A DNA stretch of 64,000 nt, taken from assembly GCF_000981385.1 (NCBI RefSeq), contig NZ_LATZ01000017.1, forward strand, positions 1 through 64,000. The letters are read 5' to 3'. Positions within the stretch are counted from its first letter, which is position 1. Every line of letters begins with the position of its first letter. Under the pieces are notes generated by a model that saw nothing but the letters and a program-made list of their open reading frames with translations, was not told the DNA's origin and did not search any database. Position numbers and translations under genes: made by a program. The DNA comes from Bacillus sp. SA1-12. Its GTDB lineage: Bacteria > Bacillota > Bacilli > Bacillales > Bacillaceae. Below, piece after piece: positions 9,554 to 19,907 of this stretch.

Positions 9554-9892
9554 ATGAGTGATAACAAATTATTTTTAGAAGAGCTTAAATATCTTGTTGA
9601 AAATGAAGTGTCACTTAATGAATATGTAATTGATCAACTAGAAGAAAGATTTGAAAAAAATCCGTATTTAATCACACAGCTTTATCAAATTCTAGCAGAT
9701 AACAAAAAAATCTTACCATTTTTTAATGATATAGAAGCAACAATTTATGATTATATTGTTAGTGAGGAAATGGCAAATGAAAAAACGTACTATGGAGCGA
9801 CCAAGTACGTTGCAGATATGTTTGATACAACTCAAACGTATATTAAATGCAAGGTAAATCAATCCAGATACGCATTGCAAAAAATCAGTTAA
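9554..9892 (+). CDS. Small acidic protein of unknown function, 112 aa
   Basis: AAGGAGTGATCAGG gives ATG 9554 ideal spacing, so the GTG at 9545 inside the ribosome binding site is not the start. The protein is soluble, acidic and mostly helical (LFLEELKYLVENEVSLNEYVI is representative). It has no signal, membrane segment or cysteine motif beyond one Cys. It ends at a strong terminator. I do not recognise the family. It sits in the insertion between spoVK and hflX. Confidence 0.65.
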   Translation: MSDNKLFLEELKYLVENEVSLNEYVIDQLEERFEKNPYLITQLYQILADNKKILPFFNDIEATIYDYIVSEEMANEKTYYGATKYVADMFDTTQTYIKCKVNQSRYALQKIS

Positions 9893-9900
9893 TGGCTAGG

Positions 9901-9938
9901 AAAGAAACACGGTGGAGAACATGCGTGTTTCTTTTTTA
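9901..9938 (+). terminator. Convergent terminator
   Basis: AAAGAAACACG pairs perfectly with CGTGTTTCTTT (9924-9934) and is followed by T residues. Confidence 0.85.
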
Positions 9939-9984
9939 TCCTATCTTAGACTGCTGTAAAACCTCCTCTGATGGGAGTATTGTT

Positions 9985-10614
9985 TTAGGCTTTAAAAGAT
10001 TTGTCTTTAGCTGGAGGTTTCAAGCTCCGATTAGGCAAATGCCAATTAAACGTATAAGATAAAACTCTAAGTATAACGATAGCAACGAATAAGATATATA
10101 ATTCAGCAGGATGTTCAATAATATCAAAACCTATGAGAATGCCAGCAATGATTGCCCAAAACGCATAAATTTCCGAGCGGAGTACCAGTGGTTTTCGCCC
10201 TGCCAGCAAGTCTCTGACAATTCCGCCGCCACTTCCCGTTAACACTGCCGCCACCACTACTGCACTTGTAGGATGACCCATGTTGTCAGCATAGAGTGCA
10301 CCTTGGATAGCAAAGGCAGATAGCCCGATCGCATCTGTTAGGTTCCCCCAAATGTGCCAATGTTTTAATAAACGATGTGGGAAGAGAAAGACAATAGTCA
10401 TGGCAAAAAGTGCGATTTGAAAAAGCGTACCTTGCTCCCATAATGCGGTCACTGGAACCCCGATTAATAAATTCCGAATTGCTCCGCCTCCAAATGCTGT
10501 AACGATCCCCAATATATAAATGCCTAAAATATCATATTCTTCTTCCATCGCAATAATAGCTCCACTAATTGCAAATGCAATTGTTCCAATTATACTTAAA
10601 ACTTCCCAAGTCAT
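9985..10614 (-). CDS. TRIC-type cation channel family protein (UPF0126)
   Basis: This 209-residue membrane protein has seven predicted segments in two homologous halves, each with a glycine-rich GGG pair: FGGGAIRNLLIG and GSGGGIVRDLLAG. That is the signature of the bacterial TRIC/UPF0126 family (YvgT-like), trimeric potassium-permeable channels. The start MTWEVLSIIG is behind a GGGGGAT site. It is encoded opposite to its neighbours and transcribed alone. Confidence 0.85.
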   Translation of the reverse strand: MTWEVLSIIGTIAFAISGAIIAMEEEYDILGIYILGIVTAFGGGAIRNLLIGVPVTALWEQGTLFQIALFAMTIVFLFPHRLLKHWHIWGNLTDAIGLSAFAIQGALYADNMGHPTSAVVVAAVLTGSGGGIVRDLLAGRKPLVLRSEIYAFWAIIAGILIGFDIIEHPAELYILFVAIVILRVLSYTFNWHLPNRSLKPPAKDKSFKA

Positions 10615-10868
10615 TGCTTTATATCCCCCAAATCAAGCAAAATGCCATTCTTAACAGACAGAAAAATCCCCCTGACAGGTTTCTCACTTTATAGTCGAAC
10701 TTGATTTTAAAGCTCAGATTTAGAAAGGTCAATGGTTTTCCCTGTAAATTATGGAGGATTAACGATATGGATCTAAGCTTTCTGTTTATAATATAGAAAG
10801 GATTAGAGAAATATCCAAATGTTTGATATGATTAGATTGCTAAAATGCAAAAAAAGGAATGGTTATTA

Positions 10869-12152
10869 TTGAATAATACACTTGATCACTTGAAAGAAAA
10901 AGTTATTTTAGTTGGTTGTCAGCTTCAAGAAATGCATGATGATCATTTTCAATATTCCATGGAAGAGCTTGCTTCACTTACAAAAACAGCAAACGGTGAG
11001 GTACTTACTAGTATCATACAAAAAAGGGAGCGCCCACACCCGGCCACATACATAGGGAAAGGCAAGGTTGATGAGCTTTTAAATCTTGTCAAAGAGCTTG
11101 AACCAGATCTGGTTATTTTTAATGATGAGCTCTCGCCAAGTCAGCTTAGAAATTTATCATCTACGCTGGATGTTAGAATCATTGATCGAACACAGTTGAT
11201 ATTAGATATTTTTGCACAACGTGCAAAAACAAAAGAAGGTAAGCTTCAAGTTGAGTTGGCGCAGCTCCAATATTTATTGCCTAGACTTATGGGGCAAGGG
11301 ATCGCCTTATCACGCCAAGGCGGTGGAATCGGAACAAGAGGACCAGGTGAGACACAGCTTGAAACAGATCGCCGTCATATTCGTAATCGTATTCATGAAA
11401 TTAAACAGCAGCTTTCTACTGTTGTTCGGCATCGAAACAGATATCGAGAGCGTCGTAAAAAAAATCAAGCATTCCAAATTGCTCTTGTTGGCTATACAAA
11501 TGCAGGAAAATCAACAATTTTCAATCGATTAACAACAGCTGAAAGTTTTGAAGAAAACTTATTATTCGCAACATTGGATCCCTTGACACGAAAGGTGTTG
11601 TTACCATCTAATTATCAAGCTCTGATAACAGATACAGTTGGATTTATTCAGGATCTTCCAACTACGCTGGTTGCTGCTTTTCGTTCCACGCTAGAGGAAG
11701 TAAGAGAAGCGAACTTAATTCTGCATGTAGTAGATAGTTCAAATGAAGATTATGCAAATCACGAACAGACGGTTTATAAGCTTTTAGAGCAGTTAGAAGT
11801 AACTGATATTCCTGTCTTAACAGTTTATAATAAAAAAGATGTCGCATTGGATTCGTTTGTCCCATCACCGAAAGAGGATTATATTCATATTACTGCATTT
11901 TCAGAGGAAGATTTACATAAATTGATGACACATGTCGAGAGATTTATTAAGGATAGCATGAACTTGTATAATGTTAGAATTCCTGCTAGTGAAGGCAGAT
12001 TAATTTCACAATTAAAAACAGAGTCCTTAGTTAATAAGCTGAACTTTAATGAGCAAGACGAATTATACGAAATAGAAGGATATGTTCTTCCAACACATTC
12101 AATTAATGGACAGCTAGAGAAGTACAATGGAGAGGGTAAGAATAATGTTTAA
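10869..12152 (+). CDS. hflX: Ribosome-associated GTPase HflX
   Basis: HflX binds 50S/70S ribosomes and splits stalled ones under stress. The N-terminal HflX domain carries [14 protein letters not shown] and the glycine-rich loop [19 protein letters not shown]. The G domain has GYTNAGKST (G1, ~208-216), [10 protein letters not shown] (G3) and YNKKD (G4). The frame extends to ATG 10845, but AAAAAAGGAATGG inside that extension favours TTG 10869, where the protein begins like B. subtilis YnbA. It overlaps the next gene by 8 bp. Confidence 0.93.
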   Translation: MNNTLDHLKEKVILVGCQLQEMHDDHFQYSMEELASLTKTANGEVLTSIIQKRERPHPATYIGKGKVDELLNLVKELEPDLVIFNDELSPSQLRNLSSTLDVRIIDRTQLILDIFAQRAKTKEGKLQVELAQLQYLLPRLMGQGIALSRQGGGIGTRGPGETQLETDRRHIRNRIHEIKQQLSTVVRHRNRYRERRKKNQAFQIALVGYTNAGKSTIFNRLTTAESFEENLLFATLDPLTRKVLLPSNYQALITDTVGFIQDLPTTLVAAFRSTLEEVREANLILHVVDSSNEDYANHEQTVYKLLEQLEVTDIPVLTVYNKKDVALDSFVPSPKEDYIHITAFSEEDLHKLMTHVERFIKDSMNLYNVRIPASEGRLISQLKTESLVNKLNFNEQDELYEIEGYVLPTHSINGQLEKYNGEGKNNV

Positions 12153-13419
12153 TTTTTTAAAACACGGAGCAGTGCTTGCACCGCTTGTAGAAAATGTAGA
12201 AAAAAAGATCAAGCATGTGCATGAAGATATTGAAAGAAGGAGTGAAGCAAATCAATTCAGAATCCTTCAAAGCTTTCAAAAGTACCGTGTCAGTGATTCT
12301 CATTTTATTCCTACTACCGGTTATGGTTATGATGATAGTGGCAGAGATACATTAGAAGACATTTATGCTGATGTTTTTGGCGGGGAAGCAGCGCTTGTTA
12401 GACCACAGATCATTTCCGGTACCCATGCGATTTCCATCGCTTTATTTGGGGTGCTAAGACCAGGGGACGAACTCATTTATATAACTGGTAAGCCATATGA
12501 TACACTAGAAGAAATCGTCGGGATAAGAGGAAGTGGGGTTGGTTCATTAAAAGAGTTCGGAATTGGTTACCAAACCGTTGATCTGAGCAAGGAAGGCACT
12601 GTTGATTTTGAGGCTGTGAAACGTGCAATAACAGATAAAACGAAAATGATTGGTATTCAGCGTTCAAAGGGTTATGCCACTCGTCCATCTTTTACCGTTT
12701 CTGAAATAAAAGAAATGATAGATTTTGTTAAATCTTTTAATGAAGATATTGTTATTTTTGTTGATAATTGCTATGGTGAGTTTGTAGAAGAATCAGAGCC
12801 ATGTCATGTTGGTGCCGATTTAATAGCTGGATCTTTAATAAAAAATCCAGGCGGAGGAATTGCAAAAACAGGTGGTTATATTGTTGGGAAAAAAGCATTA
12901 GTTGAAGCATGCTCATACAGGATGACATCTCCGGGAATTGGTGCAGAAGCAGGTGCTTCCTTATATAGTTTACAAGAAATGTACCAAGGTTTCTTTTTAG
13001 CACCGCATGTTGTGGGACAAGCCTTGAAAGGGGCAATTTTTACAGCTTCCTTCTTAGAACAACTAGGGATGAAGACGAATCCATCCTGGAATACTCCGCG
13101 AACAGATTTAATTCAGTCTGTCCAATTCGGTGATCCAAAGCTGATGGTTGCTTTTTGCCAAGCTATACAATATGCATCACCTATCAATTCACATGTTACC
13201 CCATATCCAAGCTATATGCCAGGTTATGAAGATGATGTGATTATGGCTGCCGGGACATTCATCCAAGGTGCAAGTATTGAATTGTCAGCCGATGGACCAT
13301 TAAGAGAGCCATATGTTGCATATGTTCAAGGCGGGCTTACATATTCCCATGTGAAAATAGCGATTTGCTCGGCAGTTGATTCATTAATCGAACAAGAATT
13401 AATCACAGTAACTAAGTGA
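12145..13419 (+). CDS. ynbB: YnbB, PLP-dependent methionine gamma-lyase-like protein
   Basis: This 424-residue fold-type I PLP enzyme belongs to the Met_gamma_lyase (aluminium-resistance protein) family. The cofactor lysine is in [10 protein letters not shown], with upstream [14 protein letters not shown] and FVDNCYGEF providing cofactor contacts. ATG 12145 is preferred over ATG 12127 because GGAGAGGG lies between them. It is translationally coupled to hflX and precedes glnR, the B. subtilis order. The physiological substrate is not established. Confidence 0.9.
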   Translation: MFNFLKHGAVLAPLVENVEKKIKHVHEDIERRSEANQFRILQSFQKYRVSDSHFIPTTGYGYDDSGRDTLEDIYADVFGGEAALVRPQIISGTHAISIALFGVLRPGDELIYITGKPYDTLEEIVGIRGSGVGSLKEFGIGYQTVDLSKEGTVDFEAVKRAITDKTKMIGIQRSKGYATRPSFTVSEIKEMIDFVKSFNEDIVIFVDNCYGEFVEESEPCHVGADLIAGSLIKNPGGGIAKTGGYIVGKKALVEACSYRMTSPGIGAEAGASLYSLQEMYQGFFLAPHVVGQALKGAIFTASFLEQLGMKTNPSWNTPRTDLIQSVQFGDPKLMVAFCQAIQYASPINSHVTPYPSYMPGYEDDVIMAAGTFIQGASIELSADGPLREPYVAYVQGGLTYSHVKIAICSAVDSLIEQELITVTK

Positions 13420-13440
13420 TGATTTTAAAATGGCAGCTAA

Positions 13441-13491
13441 TGTTAGAATTTCTTACAATTGTTTGACATATAATATGACATGGTATATACT
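13441..13491 (+). promoter_or_regulatory. glnRA promoter with two GlnR/TnrA operators
   Basis: Operator 1, TGTTAGAATTTCTTACA (13441-13457), fits TGTNAN7TNACA exactly. Operator 2, TGACATATAATATGACA (13464-13480), overlaps the sigma-A -35 box TTGACA (13463-13468). The -10 box TATACT (13486-13491) is 17 bp further on. This is the same arrangement as the autoregulated B. subtilis glnRA promoter. Confidence 0.88.
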
Positions 13492-13520
13492 TAGAATAGT
13501 AAACAAAAGGAGCGAATAAC

Positions 13521-13925
13521 ATGAGTGATAATATTCGACGCTCAATGCCCCTATTCCCTATTGGAATTGTTATGCAGCTGACAGATCTCTCTGCAAGACA
13601 AATTCGATACTATGAAGAGAATGAACTGATTTTTCCGGCGAGAACGGAAAGCAATCGACGACTCTTTTCGTTTAATGATGTAGATAAATTATTGGAGATA
13701 CGTAACCTAATTGAACAAGGTGTCAATCTGGCTGGTATTAAACAAATATTTTCACGTAAAGAAAATACACCTGATGAAGTCCAGCAAGAGCAACCTAAAA
13801 CGGTTGAGAAGCCTGACCTCAGTGACGCGGAATTACGCAAGCTGTTAAAATCAGAACTAATGCAAGCAGGCCGCTTCAATCGACCAACATTAAGACATGG
13901 TGACATGTCGAGATTTTTCCATTAA
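13521..13925 (+). CDS. glnR: MerR-family nitrogen repressor GlnR
   Basis: GlnR represses glnRA and other nitrogen genes when feedback-inhibited glutamine synthetase activates it. The 134-residue protein has a MerR winged helix ([20 protein letters not shown], then [13 protein letters not shown]). The divergent C-terminal tail ends [12 protein letters not shown], the conserved autoinhibitory region. It lies 54 bp upstream of glnA. Confidence 0.96.
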   Translation: MSDNIRRSMPLFPIGIVMQLTDLSARQIRYYEENELIFPARTESNRRLFSFNDVDKLLEIRNLIEQGVNLAGIKQIFSRKENTPDEVQQEQPKTVEKPDLSDAELRKLLKSELMQAGRFNRPTLRHGDMSRFFH

Positions 13926-13979
13926 TTATAAGTAACTTTTATTTATAATAAATATTGTCTGTAGGAGAGGAGATTTTCA

Positions 13980-15314
13980 ATGTCTAAATATTCAAGAGAA
14001 GATATTATTAGTTTAGTAAAAGAAAACAATGTTAAGTACATCCGTTTACAATTCACCGATATTCTTGGAACAATTAAAAACGTTGAAATCCCAGTAAGTC
14101 AGCTTGATAAAGCATTAGACAACAAAATGATGTTTGACGGATCTTCAATTGAAGGGTTTGTACGTATTGAAGAATCCGATATGTATTTATATCCTGATCT
14201 AGATACCTTCGTCATTTTCCCTTGGACAGCGGAAAAAGGAAAGGTAGCCCGCTTTATTTGTGATATCTATAATCCGGATGGCACTCCATTTGCCGGTGAT
14301 CCGCGTAATAACTTACGTCGTATCCTTGCTGAAATGGAAGAGCTCGGATTTACTGATTTCAACTTAGGGCCTGAACCAGAATTCTTCTTATTTAAATTAG
14401 ATGAAAAAGGCGAACCAACTCTAGAATTAAACGATAATGGCGGTTACTTCGATTTAGCTCCAACTGATTTGGGTGAAAACTGCCGTCGTGATATCGTTCT
14501 TGAGCTTGAAGAAATGGGCTTTGAAATCGAAGCATCTCACCATGAGGTTGCACCAGGCCAGCATGAAATTGACTTCAAATATGCTGGAGCAATCAAAGCA
14601 TGTGATGATATCCAAACATTTAAATTAGTTGTTAAAACCATCGCTCGTAAACATGGTTTACATGCTACATTCATGCCAAAACCATTATTTGGTGTTAACG
14701 GATCCGGTATGCACTGTAACTTGTCATTATTCCGTAACGGCGAGAATGCGTTTTTAGATACTAGTGCAGATCTTCAATTGAGTGAAACAGCTAGACAATT
14801 TATTGCAGGTGTTATTAAACATGCACCAGCGTTTACTGCGGTAACAAATCCAACTGTTAACTCATACAAACGTCTAGTGCCAGGCTATGAAGCACCTTGT
14901 TATGTTGCATGGTCTGCACAGAACAGAAGTCCTTTAATCCGTATTCCAGCATCTCGCGGCTTAAGTACTCGTGTTGAAGTACGCAGCGTTGACCCTGCAG
15001 CAAATCCTTACTTAGCAATGAGCGTTCTTTTAGCTGCTGGTCTTGACGGAATTAAAAATAAACTTGAAGCACCAAAACCAATTGATCGCAACATTTATGT
15101 GATGTCTAAAGAAGAGCGTGTTGAAAATGGAATCGTTGATTTACCAGCAACTCTTGCTCAAGCATTAGATTTATTAAAAGCAGACAGCACAATGAAGCAT
15201 GCATTAGGTGAGCACTTATTTGAACATTTCATCGAAGCAAAAGAAATCGAGTGGGATATGTTCCGCACACAAGTTCACCCATGGGAAAGAGAACAATACA
15301 TGTCAATGTATTAA
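13980..15314 (+). CDS. glnA: Glutamine synthetase, type I
   Basis: GlnA makes glutamine from glutamate, ammonia and ATP, and signals nitrogen status to GlnR and TnrA. The 444-residue length is the Bacillus GSI-alpha form without an adenylylation site. Visible motifs are [10 protein letters not shown], the metal-binding GPEPEFFLF, the ammonium/glutamate segment [15 protein letters not shown] and [17 protein letters not shown]. It follows glnR and ends at a strong terminator. Confidence 0.98.
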   Translation: MSKYSREDIISLVKENNVKYIRLQFTDILGTIKNVEIPVSQLDKALDNKMMFDGSSIEGFVRIEESDMYLYPDLDTFVIFPWTAEKGKVARFICDIYNPDGTPFAGDPRNNLRRILAEMEELGFTDFNLGPEPEFFLFKLDEKGEPTLELNDNGGYFDLAPTDLGENCRRDIVLELEEMGFEIEASHHEVAPGQHEIDFKYAGAIKACDDIQTFKLVVKTIARKHGLHATFMPKPLFGVNGSGMHCNLSLFRNGENAFLDTSADLQLSETARQFIAGVIKHAPAFTAVTNPTVNSYKRLVPGYEAPCYVAWSAQNRSPLIRIPASRGLSTRVEVRSVDPAANPYLAMSVLLAAGLDGIKNKLEAPKPIDRNIYVMSKEERVENGIVDLPATLAQALDLLKADSTMKHALGEHLFEHFIEAKEIEWDMFRTQVHPWEREQYMSMY

Positions 15315-15320
15315 AATGAT

Positions 15321-15360
15321 AAAAAAACCCTTGACACTTTACGTTCAAGGGTTTTTTTTG
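15321..15360 (+). terminator. glnRA terminator
   Basis: AAAAAACCCTTGA pairs with TCAAGGGTTTTTT; a long T run follows. Confidence 0.9.
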
Positions 15361-15441
15361 TGATCATGCTAAGTTGTCGTTAAAAAGCTTCTCAAGGACA
15401 GTTTTTGAACAATAAATACGAAAATAGCTATAAAAAAGAAT

Positions 15442-15480
15442 AAAAAAGACGTGCGACTAAATCACACGCCTTTTTATTCT
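15442..15480 (-). terminator. Bidirectional terminator downstream of lexA
   Basis: AAAAAGACGTGCGA pairs with TCACACGCCTTTTT with two mismatches. T runs are present on both strands. Confidence 0.75.
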
Positions 15481-15513
15481 TTTTCAGATGCAATAGACCT
15501 TGTTGTAAGCTTT

Positions 15514-16137
15514 TTAATGAATGGTACGGTAAACACCAATTACTTTACCTAGGATGGAAACATTTCGTAAAATGATCGGCTCCATAGTAGAGTTTTCGGG
15601 TTGTAAGCGAATGTAATCCCTCTCTTTAAAGAACCGTTTACAGGTTGCTTCATCTTCCTCGGTCATGGCGACAACGATATCGCCATTGTTGGCAGTCTGC
15701 TGCTGTCTAACGATTACCATATCACCATCAAGTATACCAGCCTCTATCATACTCTCTCCCATAATTTCAAGCATGAATACATGATCATCATCATTTATAT
15801 ACCGATCAGGGAGCGGGAAGTATTCTTCTACATTTTCAATAGCTGTTATCGGCAAACCTGCCGTTACCTTACCGATGACCGGAACATTTACAACCTTACT
15901 TTTAGGAATATGAAGTGTTTCTTCCTCTTCCAATATTTCAATAGCCCTAGGCTTTGTCGGATCACGGCGAATTAGGCCCTTTGATTCCAATCTAGCTAAG
16001 TGACCATGAACAGTAGAGCTTGAAGCAAGTCCGACTGCTTCACCTATTTCACGAACTGAAGGAGGGTAGCCCTTCTTTTGAACCTCATCTTTAATAAAAC
16101 TTAATATATCCTGTTGTCTTTTTGATAGTTTCGTCAT
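15514..16137 (-). CDS. lexA: SOS repressor LexA
   Basis: LexA represses DNA-damage genes and self-cleaves when RecA filaments form. The 207-residue protein has an N-terminal winged helix ([20 protein letters not shown]). The Ala-Gly cleavage bond lies in VTAGLP, the catalytic Ser in [13 protein letters not shown] and the catalytic Lys in [15 protein letters not shown] with 9-nt spacing selects ATG 16137 rather than GTG 16149. It is divergent from yneA. Confidence 0.97.
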   Translation of the reverse strand: MTKLSKRQQDILSFIKDEVQKKGYPPSVREIGEAVGLASSSTVHGHLARLESKGLIRRDPTKPRAIEILEEEETLHIPKSKVVNVPVIGKVTAGLPITAIENVEEYFPLPDRYINDDDHVFMLEIMGESMIEAGILDGDMVIVRQQQTANNGDIVVAMTEEDEATCKRFFKERDYIRLQPENSTMEPIILRNVSILGKVIGVYRTIH

Positions 16138-16199
16138 CCTTTGTGACACCTCGGATTCCTGTAATATATGTTTATTATAGCATCATTTACCTTTTTATA

Positions 16200-16279
16200 C
16201 AAACATAAGTTCGAAAAAAATAGTTGACCGGAACAATTGTTCGTACTATACTGAAATTATTAATACGAACAAATATTCT
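16200..16279. promoter_or_regulatory. Three LexA boxes between lexA and yneA
   Basis: Measured against CGAACNNNNGTTCG: 16200-16213 reads (reverse strand) CGAACTTATGTTTG, one mismatch. 16230-16243 reads GGAACAATTGTTCG, one mismatch. 16266-16279 reads CGAACAAATATTCT, two mismatches. The array would repress both divergent genes. Confidence 0.85.
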
Positions 16280-16293
16280 TATGAGGTGAAAAA

Positions 16294-16605
16294 ATGAAAA
16301 AAGAAACAATCTTTTATATCCTAGCTTTCTTCGTTGTATTCATAGCTGTTACCGGAGCAATATCATTTTCAGGTAGTAATAATCGACTTGAAAACTTTCA
16401 TCAAGTTAAAATAGAAGAGGGAGACAGTTTATGGAGTTTAGCTGAACAATTCCACGAGAATGCCAATATTACAAAACAAGAATTTGTTGAATGGGTCCAG
16501 GATAAAAATAACATTCATTCTAGCACTATTAAGCCAGGAGATTTAGTGGTTGTACCATTGGATAAAGAAGAATTTTATCAAATGGAGCAGATCGCTAGCG
16601 AGTAG
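16294..16605 (+). CDS. yneA: SOS cell-division suppressor YneA
   Basis: This 103-residue exported protein halts septation during SOS. It has an N-terminal transmembrane segment (IFYILAFFVVFIAVTGAISF) and a LysM-like domain (KIEEGDSLWSLAEQF to IKPGDLVVVPL). LexA boxes upstream and the neighbour yneB match B. subtilis. Confidence 0.92.
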   Translation: MKKETIFYILAFFVVFIAVTGAISFSGSNNRLENFHQVKIEEGDSLWSLAEQFHENANITKQEFVEWVQDKNNIHSSTIKPGDLVVVPLDKEEFYQMEQIASE

Positions 16606-16663
16606 ATAGTAGATTTGGCGATTTTAACTAGAGCGTAAATTAGATAGAACAGTAGGGTGATAG

Positions 16664-17323
<660 letters not shown>

Positions 17324-17522
17324 AAATTTAAAATGCATTTCCATTCAATTTGAGATGCCAAATGGTTGTCATTTTGGTCTCCTTTTAGTATGATGACATG
17401 TATATTAACATATGGACTTTTTTTATGAAGAAATAGCCAACTAAGCTAAAGCCATTTTTTAGTTATATTATATTTATAAGTTGGTTATTGATGATAAACA
17501 GACTAAAGGAGAAATGAATAAT

Positions 17523-17756
17523 ATGCTGCCAAAAGAAAAAATTGATCGTATAAATGAGTTATCAAAGAAGTCTAAATCAGAGGGATTAACGGAAAAAGAA
17601 CAAAAGGAACAACAATCATTACGTCAAGAATACTTAACAGCTTTTCGTTCTTCAATGAAAAATACGTTAAAAGGTGTAACTGTTGTGGATCCTAATGGAA
17701 ATGATGTAACTCCGCAAAAATTAAAAGATGAAAAGAAAAAGTTTAATTTACATTAA
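17523..17756 (+). CDS. ynzC: YnzC, DUF896 protein
   Basis: The 77-residue length and sequence match YnzC: two helices (KIDRINELSKKSKSEGLT and EKEQKEQQSLRQEYL) followed by FRSSMKNTLKGV and DPNGNDVTP. AAAGGAG with 11-nt spacing selects ATG 17523 over ATG 17514. It is the third gene of the SOS-controlled yneA group. A terminator follows directly, where B. subtilis would have tkt. Confidence 0.93.
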   Translation: MLPKEKIDRINELSKKSKSEGLTEKEQKEQQSLRQEYLTAFRSSMKNTLKGVTVVDPNGNDVTPQKLKDEKKKFNLH

Positions 17757-17790
17757 AAGGAATGGATCTGAAGATTTATTCCTTTTTTAT
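17755..17790 (+). terminator. Terminator after ynzC
   Basis: AAAAGGAAT pairs with ATTCCTTTT (17778-17786); a T run follows. Confidence 0.7.
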
Positions 17791-17904
17791 ATTTAAAGGA
17801 GTATAGTTACACGTTTAGTGCATGACATGAGTCTTGGAAAGATTAAAATAAATGACATAACGCGATAGAAGTAGATGATATGATTGGCTTTGATTTTATG
17901 ATTC

Positions 17905-17911
17905 TTCGACA
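17905..17911. promoter_or_regulatory. 0A box upstream of sirA
   Basis: TTCGACA is the exact reverse complement of the Spo0A recognition heptamer TGTCGAA, about 95 bp upstream of sirA. sirA is a known Spo0A~P-induced gene, so the site is plausible, but a 7-mer can occur by chance. Confidence 0.55.
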
Positions 17912-18005
17912 AAAATAGTGCCTTCTTTCTCCGTCTTAAGACAATTCTTGCTTGCAGGTTCTTTTATAATAATAGAAATGGGGATGCAAGAGGAGGAGTG
18001 AAAAG

Positions 18006-18452
18006 GTGAGACACTATTATATTTATTTAATAGAAGAGGAATTTGCAAGTCATTACTTTGGTCGTGAGTCAAAAATATATCACCTGTTTCAAGACTTTCA
18101 CTGGACAACTGTCCGTTCAAATCATGTAGCAACACTGGAAAAACAGATTAATTATATTACAAAGCCTATTCCAACCTTATTTATACATCAGCTTCTAGGT
18201 ACACATCTGGGTAATCGTGCGGATTATCAAAATGTTCGTCATATACATAAGATTGAACTTAAGGCCAATCGAGGGAACGCCACCTTAATCGTAAAAGACC
18301 GTTACCTAGAGCTTTCTTCTGACGGAAGTTATGAGGCTGAAACGATATTTTTCGAGGTGCTAAGAAAGTTTGACCCATGTTTTTTAGCGATGGATTTACA
18401 AGGTGAACGATATGGCTGGTTAAATCCGATAAAAGAAAGAAATTTTGGCTAA
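18006..18452 (+). CDS. sirA: Sporulation inhibitor of replication SirA (YneE)
   Basis: SirA binds DnaA domain I and blocks new rounds of replication as cells enter sporulation. The 148-residue product carries YYIYLIEEEFASHYFGRES at the N-terminus and AETIFFEVLRKFDPCFLAMD and YGWLNPIKERNFG at the C-terminus. These are the most conserved parts of the family. It is followed by yneF. Confidence 0.95.
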   Translation: MRHYYIYLIEEEFASHYFGRESKIYHLFQDFHWTTVRSNHVATLEKQINYITKPIPTLFIHQLLGTHLGNRADYQNVRHIHKIELKANRGNATLIVKDRYLELSSDGSYEAETIFFEVLRKFDPCFLAMDLQGERYGWLNPIKERNFG

Positions 18453-18537
18453 AAATGAAGAAATTATATTTCAAATGTTGTATAATATCGTAGGGTTTAG
18501 TACACTGTAAGATAGACAACATGAAGGAGGAAATATA

Positions 18538-18756
18538 ATGGACTTATGGGTTGTTATTCTAGTAGGCATTCTAGCACTACTTGCTGGAGTTGCACTAGGA
18601 TTTTTCATTGCGCGTAAATACATGATGACTTACCTAAAGAAAAATCCACCAATTAATGAACAAATGTTAAAAATGATGATGATGCAAATGGGTATGAAAC
18701 CATCGCAAAAGAAAATCAATCAAATGATGAAAGCAATGCAAGGTCAAATGAAATAA
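18538..18756 (+). CDS. yneF: YneF, UPF0154 small membrane protein
   Basis: This 72-residue protein has one N-terminal transmembrane helix ([21 protein letters not shown]). A conserved cytoplasmic tail follows, with [14 protein letters not shown] and [14 protein letters not shown]. It has a strong AAGGAGG site. Function is unknown; conserved in Bacillota. Confidence 0.93.
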   Translation: MDLWVVILVGILALLAGVALGFFIARKYMMTYLKKNPPINEQMLKMMMMQMGMKPSQKKINQMMKAMQGQMK

Positions 18757-18879
18757 TAAATCCCATAAATAAAGGTTTATGAAAGTATATAGTAAAATAA
18801 AATGGATTAAAAGGGATGATACGGTGAATCTTTCCCGGTAATTTTCATTTTATTTTGTCTTATCTTTCTTAAACCTAAC

Positions 18880-18930
18880 CTAAGACTACTTTTCCTGTAG
18901 AAAAATTCAGCAGGGAAGGTGGTCTTTTCT
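18880..18930 (+). terminator. Imperfect hairpin after yneF
   Basis: AAGACTACTTTTCCTG pairs imperfectly with CAGGGAAGGTGGTCTTTT. Confidence 0.5.
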
Positions 18931-18962
18931 TGTTGTTAGAAGATGTGTTGCCATCACTGTGA

Positions 18963-19155
18963 AACTGTGAAACAAAGGTTTACCCCACAGAGTTTGAAAA
19001 TAAGCGTCAAAAATGAAAACACTTCAAACATTATTTAGTTGAAAAAAGAGGAGTTACTGACCTTGAAAGTGTATCAGATCATGATTTAAAACCTTTTATT
19101 GGAATCAATCAACGATCAGGATTACAACCAAAAGGGCAGTGCGTATTGTCATACG
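18963..19155 (+). pseudogene. Decayed N-terminal fragment of a tyrosine recombinase
   Basis: Read in one frame with a single internal TGA (19014-19016), this stretch gives KVYPTEFENKRQK, stop, KHFKHYLVEKRGVTDLES, VSDHDLKPFI. That resembles the core-binding (SAM-like) N-terminal domain of phage/ICE integrases. No catalytic domain follows: the frame ends shortly after and a different coding frame begins. It is probably the scar of a lost mobile element. It lies between yneF and ynzD. Confidence 0.55.
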
Positions 19156-19440
19156 GCATGGGGTTACTTAAAGTTTTATAAAGCAGCCCCGCACGATTAT
19201 TATGCAAATGTTTGGATTGATAGCTATAATGGTACTGCTAAAAGAGGATATGCAAGTTGTGCCAATTCTGGTGGTAACGGATGGATTATGAAAGGTCAGA
19301 CTACCTGTTATACTGCTCAAATGTGGAATAAAGATCCTTATAACGCTTTGGCAAAAGCAGGTATTTATAATTCAAGGTGGGGATCTTGTTCAATCTGCGA
19401 ACACTGGTCGTTACTAAAATGTTATAAAAATAGTAAATAA
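19099..19440 (+). CDS. Unknown cysteine- and aromatic-rich protein, possibly truncated
   Basis: The frame (TTG 19099, 113 residues) is rich in Cys (AYCHTAW, YASCANSGG, TTCYTAQ, WGSCSICEHW, LKCYKN), Trp, Tyr and Gly, as in a secreted disulfide-bonded domain. No signal peptide is present. Its first ~12 residues overlap the integrase remnant in another frame. Upstream, a TTG at 19063 with a GAGGAG site is in the same frame but separated by a TAA, so the true N-terminus may have been lost. A terminator follows. Family not recognised. Confidence 0.4.
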   Translation: MESINDQDYNQKGSAYCHTAWGYLKFYKAAPHDYYANVWIDSYNGTAKRGYASCANSGGNGWIMKGQTTCYTAQMWNKDPYNALAKAGIYNSRWGSCSICEHWSLLKCYKNSK

Positions 19441-19448
19441 TATTCATT

Positions 19449-19478
19449 AACCACTGACTATTACCAGTGGTCTTTTTC
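19449..19478 (+). terminator. Terminator after the Cys-rich frame
   Basis: ACCACTG pairs with CAGTGGT, followed by CTTTTT. Confidence 0.7.
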
Positions 19479-19907
19479 TGTATCTTAAATTTGAATCAAT
19501 CAAATGAAATATAAAAGATTGTTAAATAAGAATTAGATAGATTATACAATGAAAACTCCTTCCCATTAAGAGGTTTTTGATTTCTTCATTGTTTTTTGTA
19601 ACTTGATTAAGCCTAACCACTTTTTCTGCTGAAAAAGTGGTTTTTTGTTCAATAAAAATTGCCGAACTTACAAATGAATTTGTTTAAGTGCCTGGACAAG
19701 AAAAACGGAGATATATGAAAGGAAATGTCACTCATACTATTAATTATTATTTAAGTGCTATTAAATGACAAAGAGGGTTATCAAACTAAAGTTGAGGAAT
19801 GGCATTAAAGATAAAATCAATTTAGATAAAAACGGTGCACGCTACACCAGCGTGCTTTTATCTTAGTTGAAAGGTTTTATTTAGTATTTATAGTTTACAG
19901 TTGATAC
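19479..19907. other. Intergenic stretch with two further hairpins
   Basis: No gene is seen. AACCACTTTTTC/GAAAAAGTGGTT (19615-19648) with a T run, and GCACGCT/AGCGTGC (19837-19855) flanked by AAGATAAAA/TTTTATCTT, look like terminators. The second could serve ynzD on the opposite strand. Confidence 0.5.

Noticed and set aside
18869-19648. Similar CCTAACC...TTTTCTG text on both sides of the integrase remnant, possible att sites
   Set aside because: Both copies are parts of terminator hairpins and the similarity is broken; not convincing as a direct repeat of an excised element.
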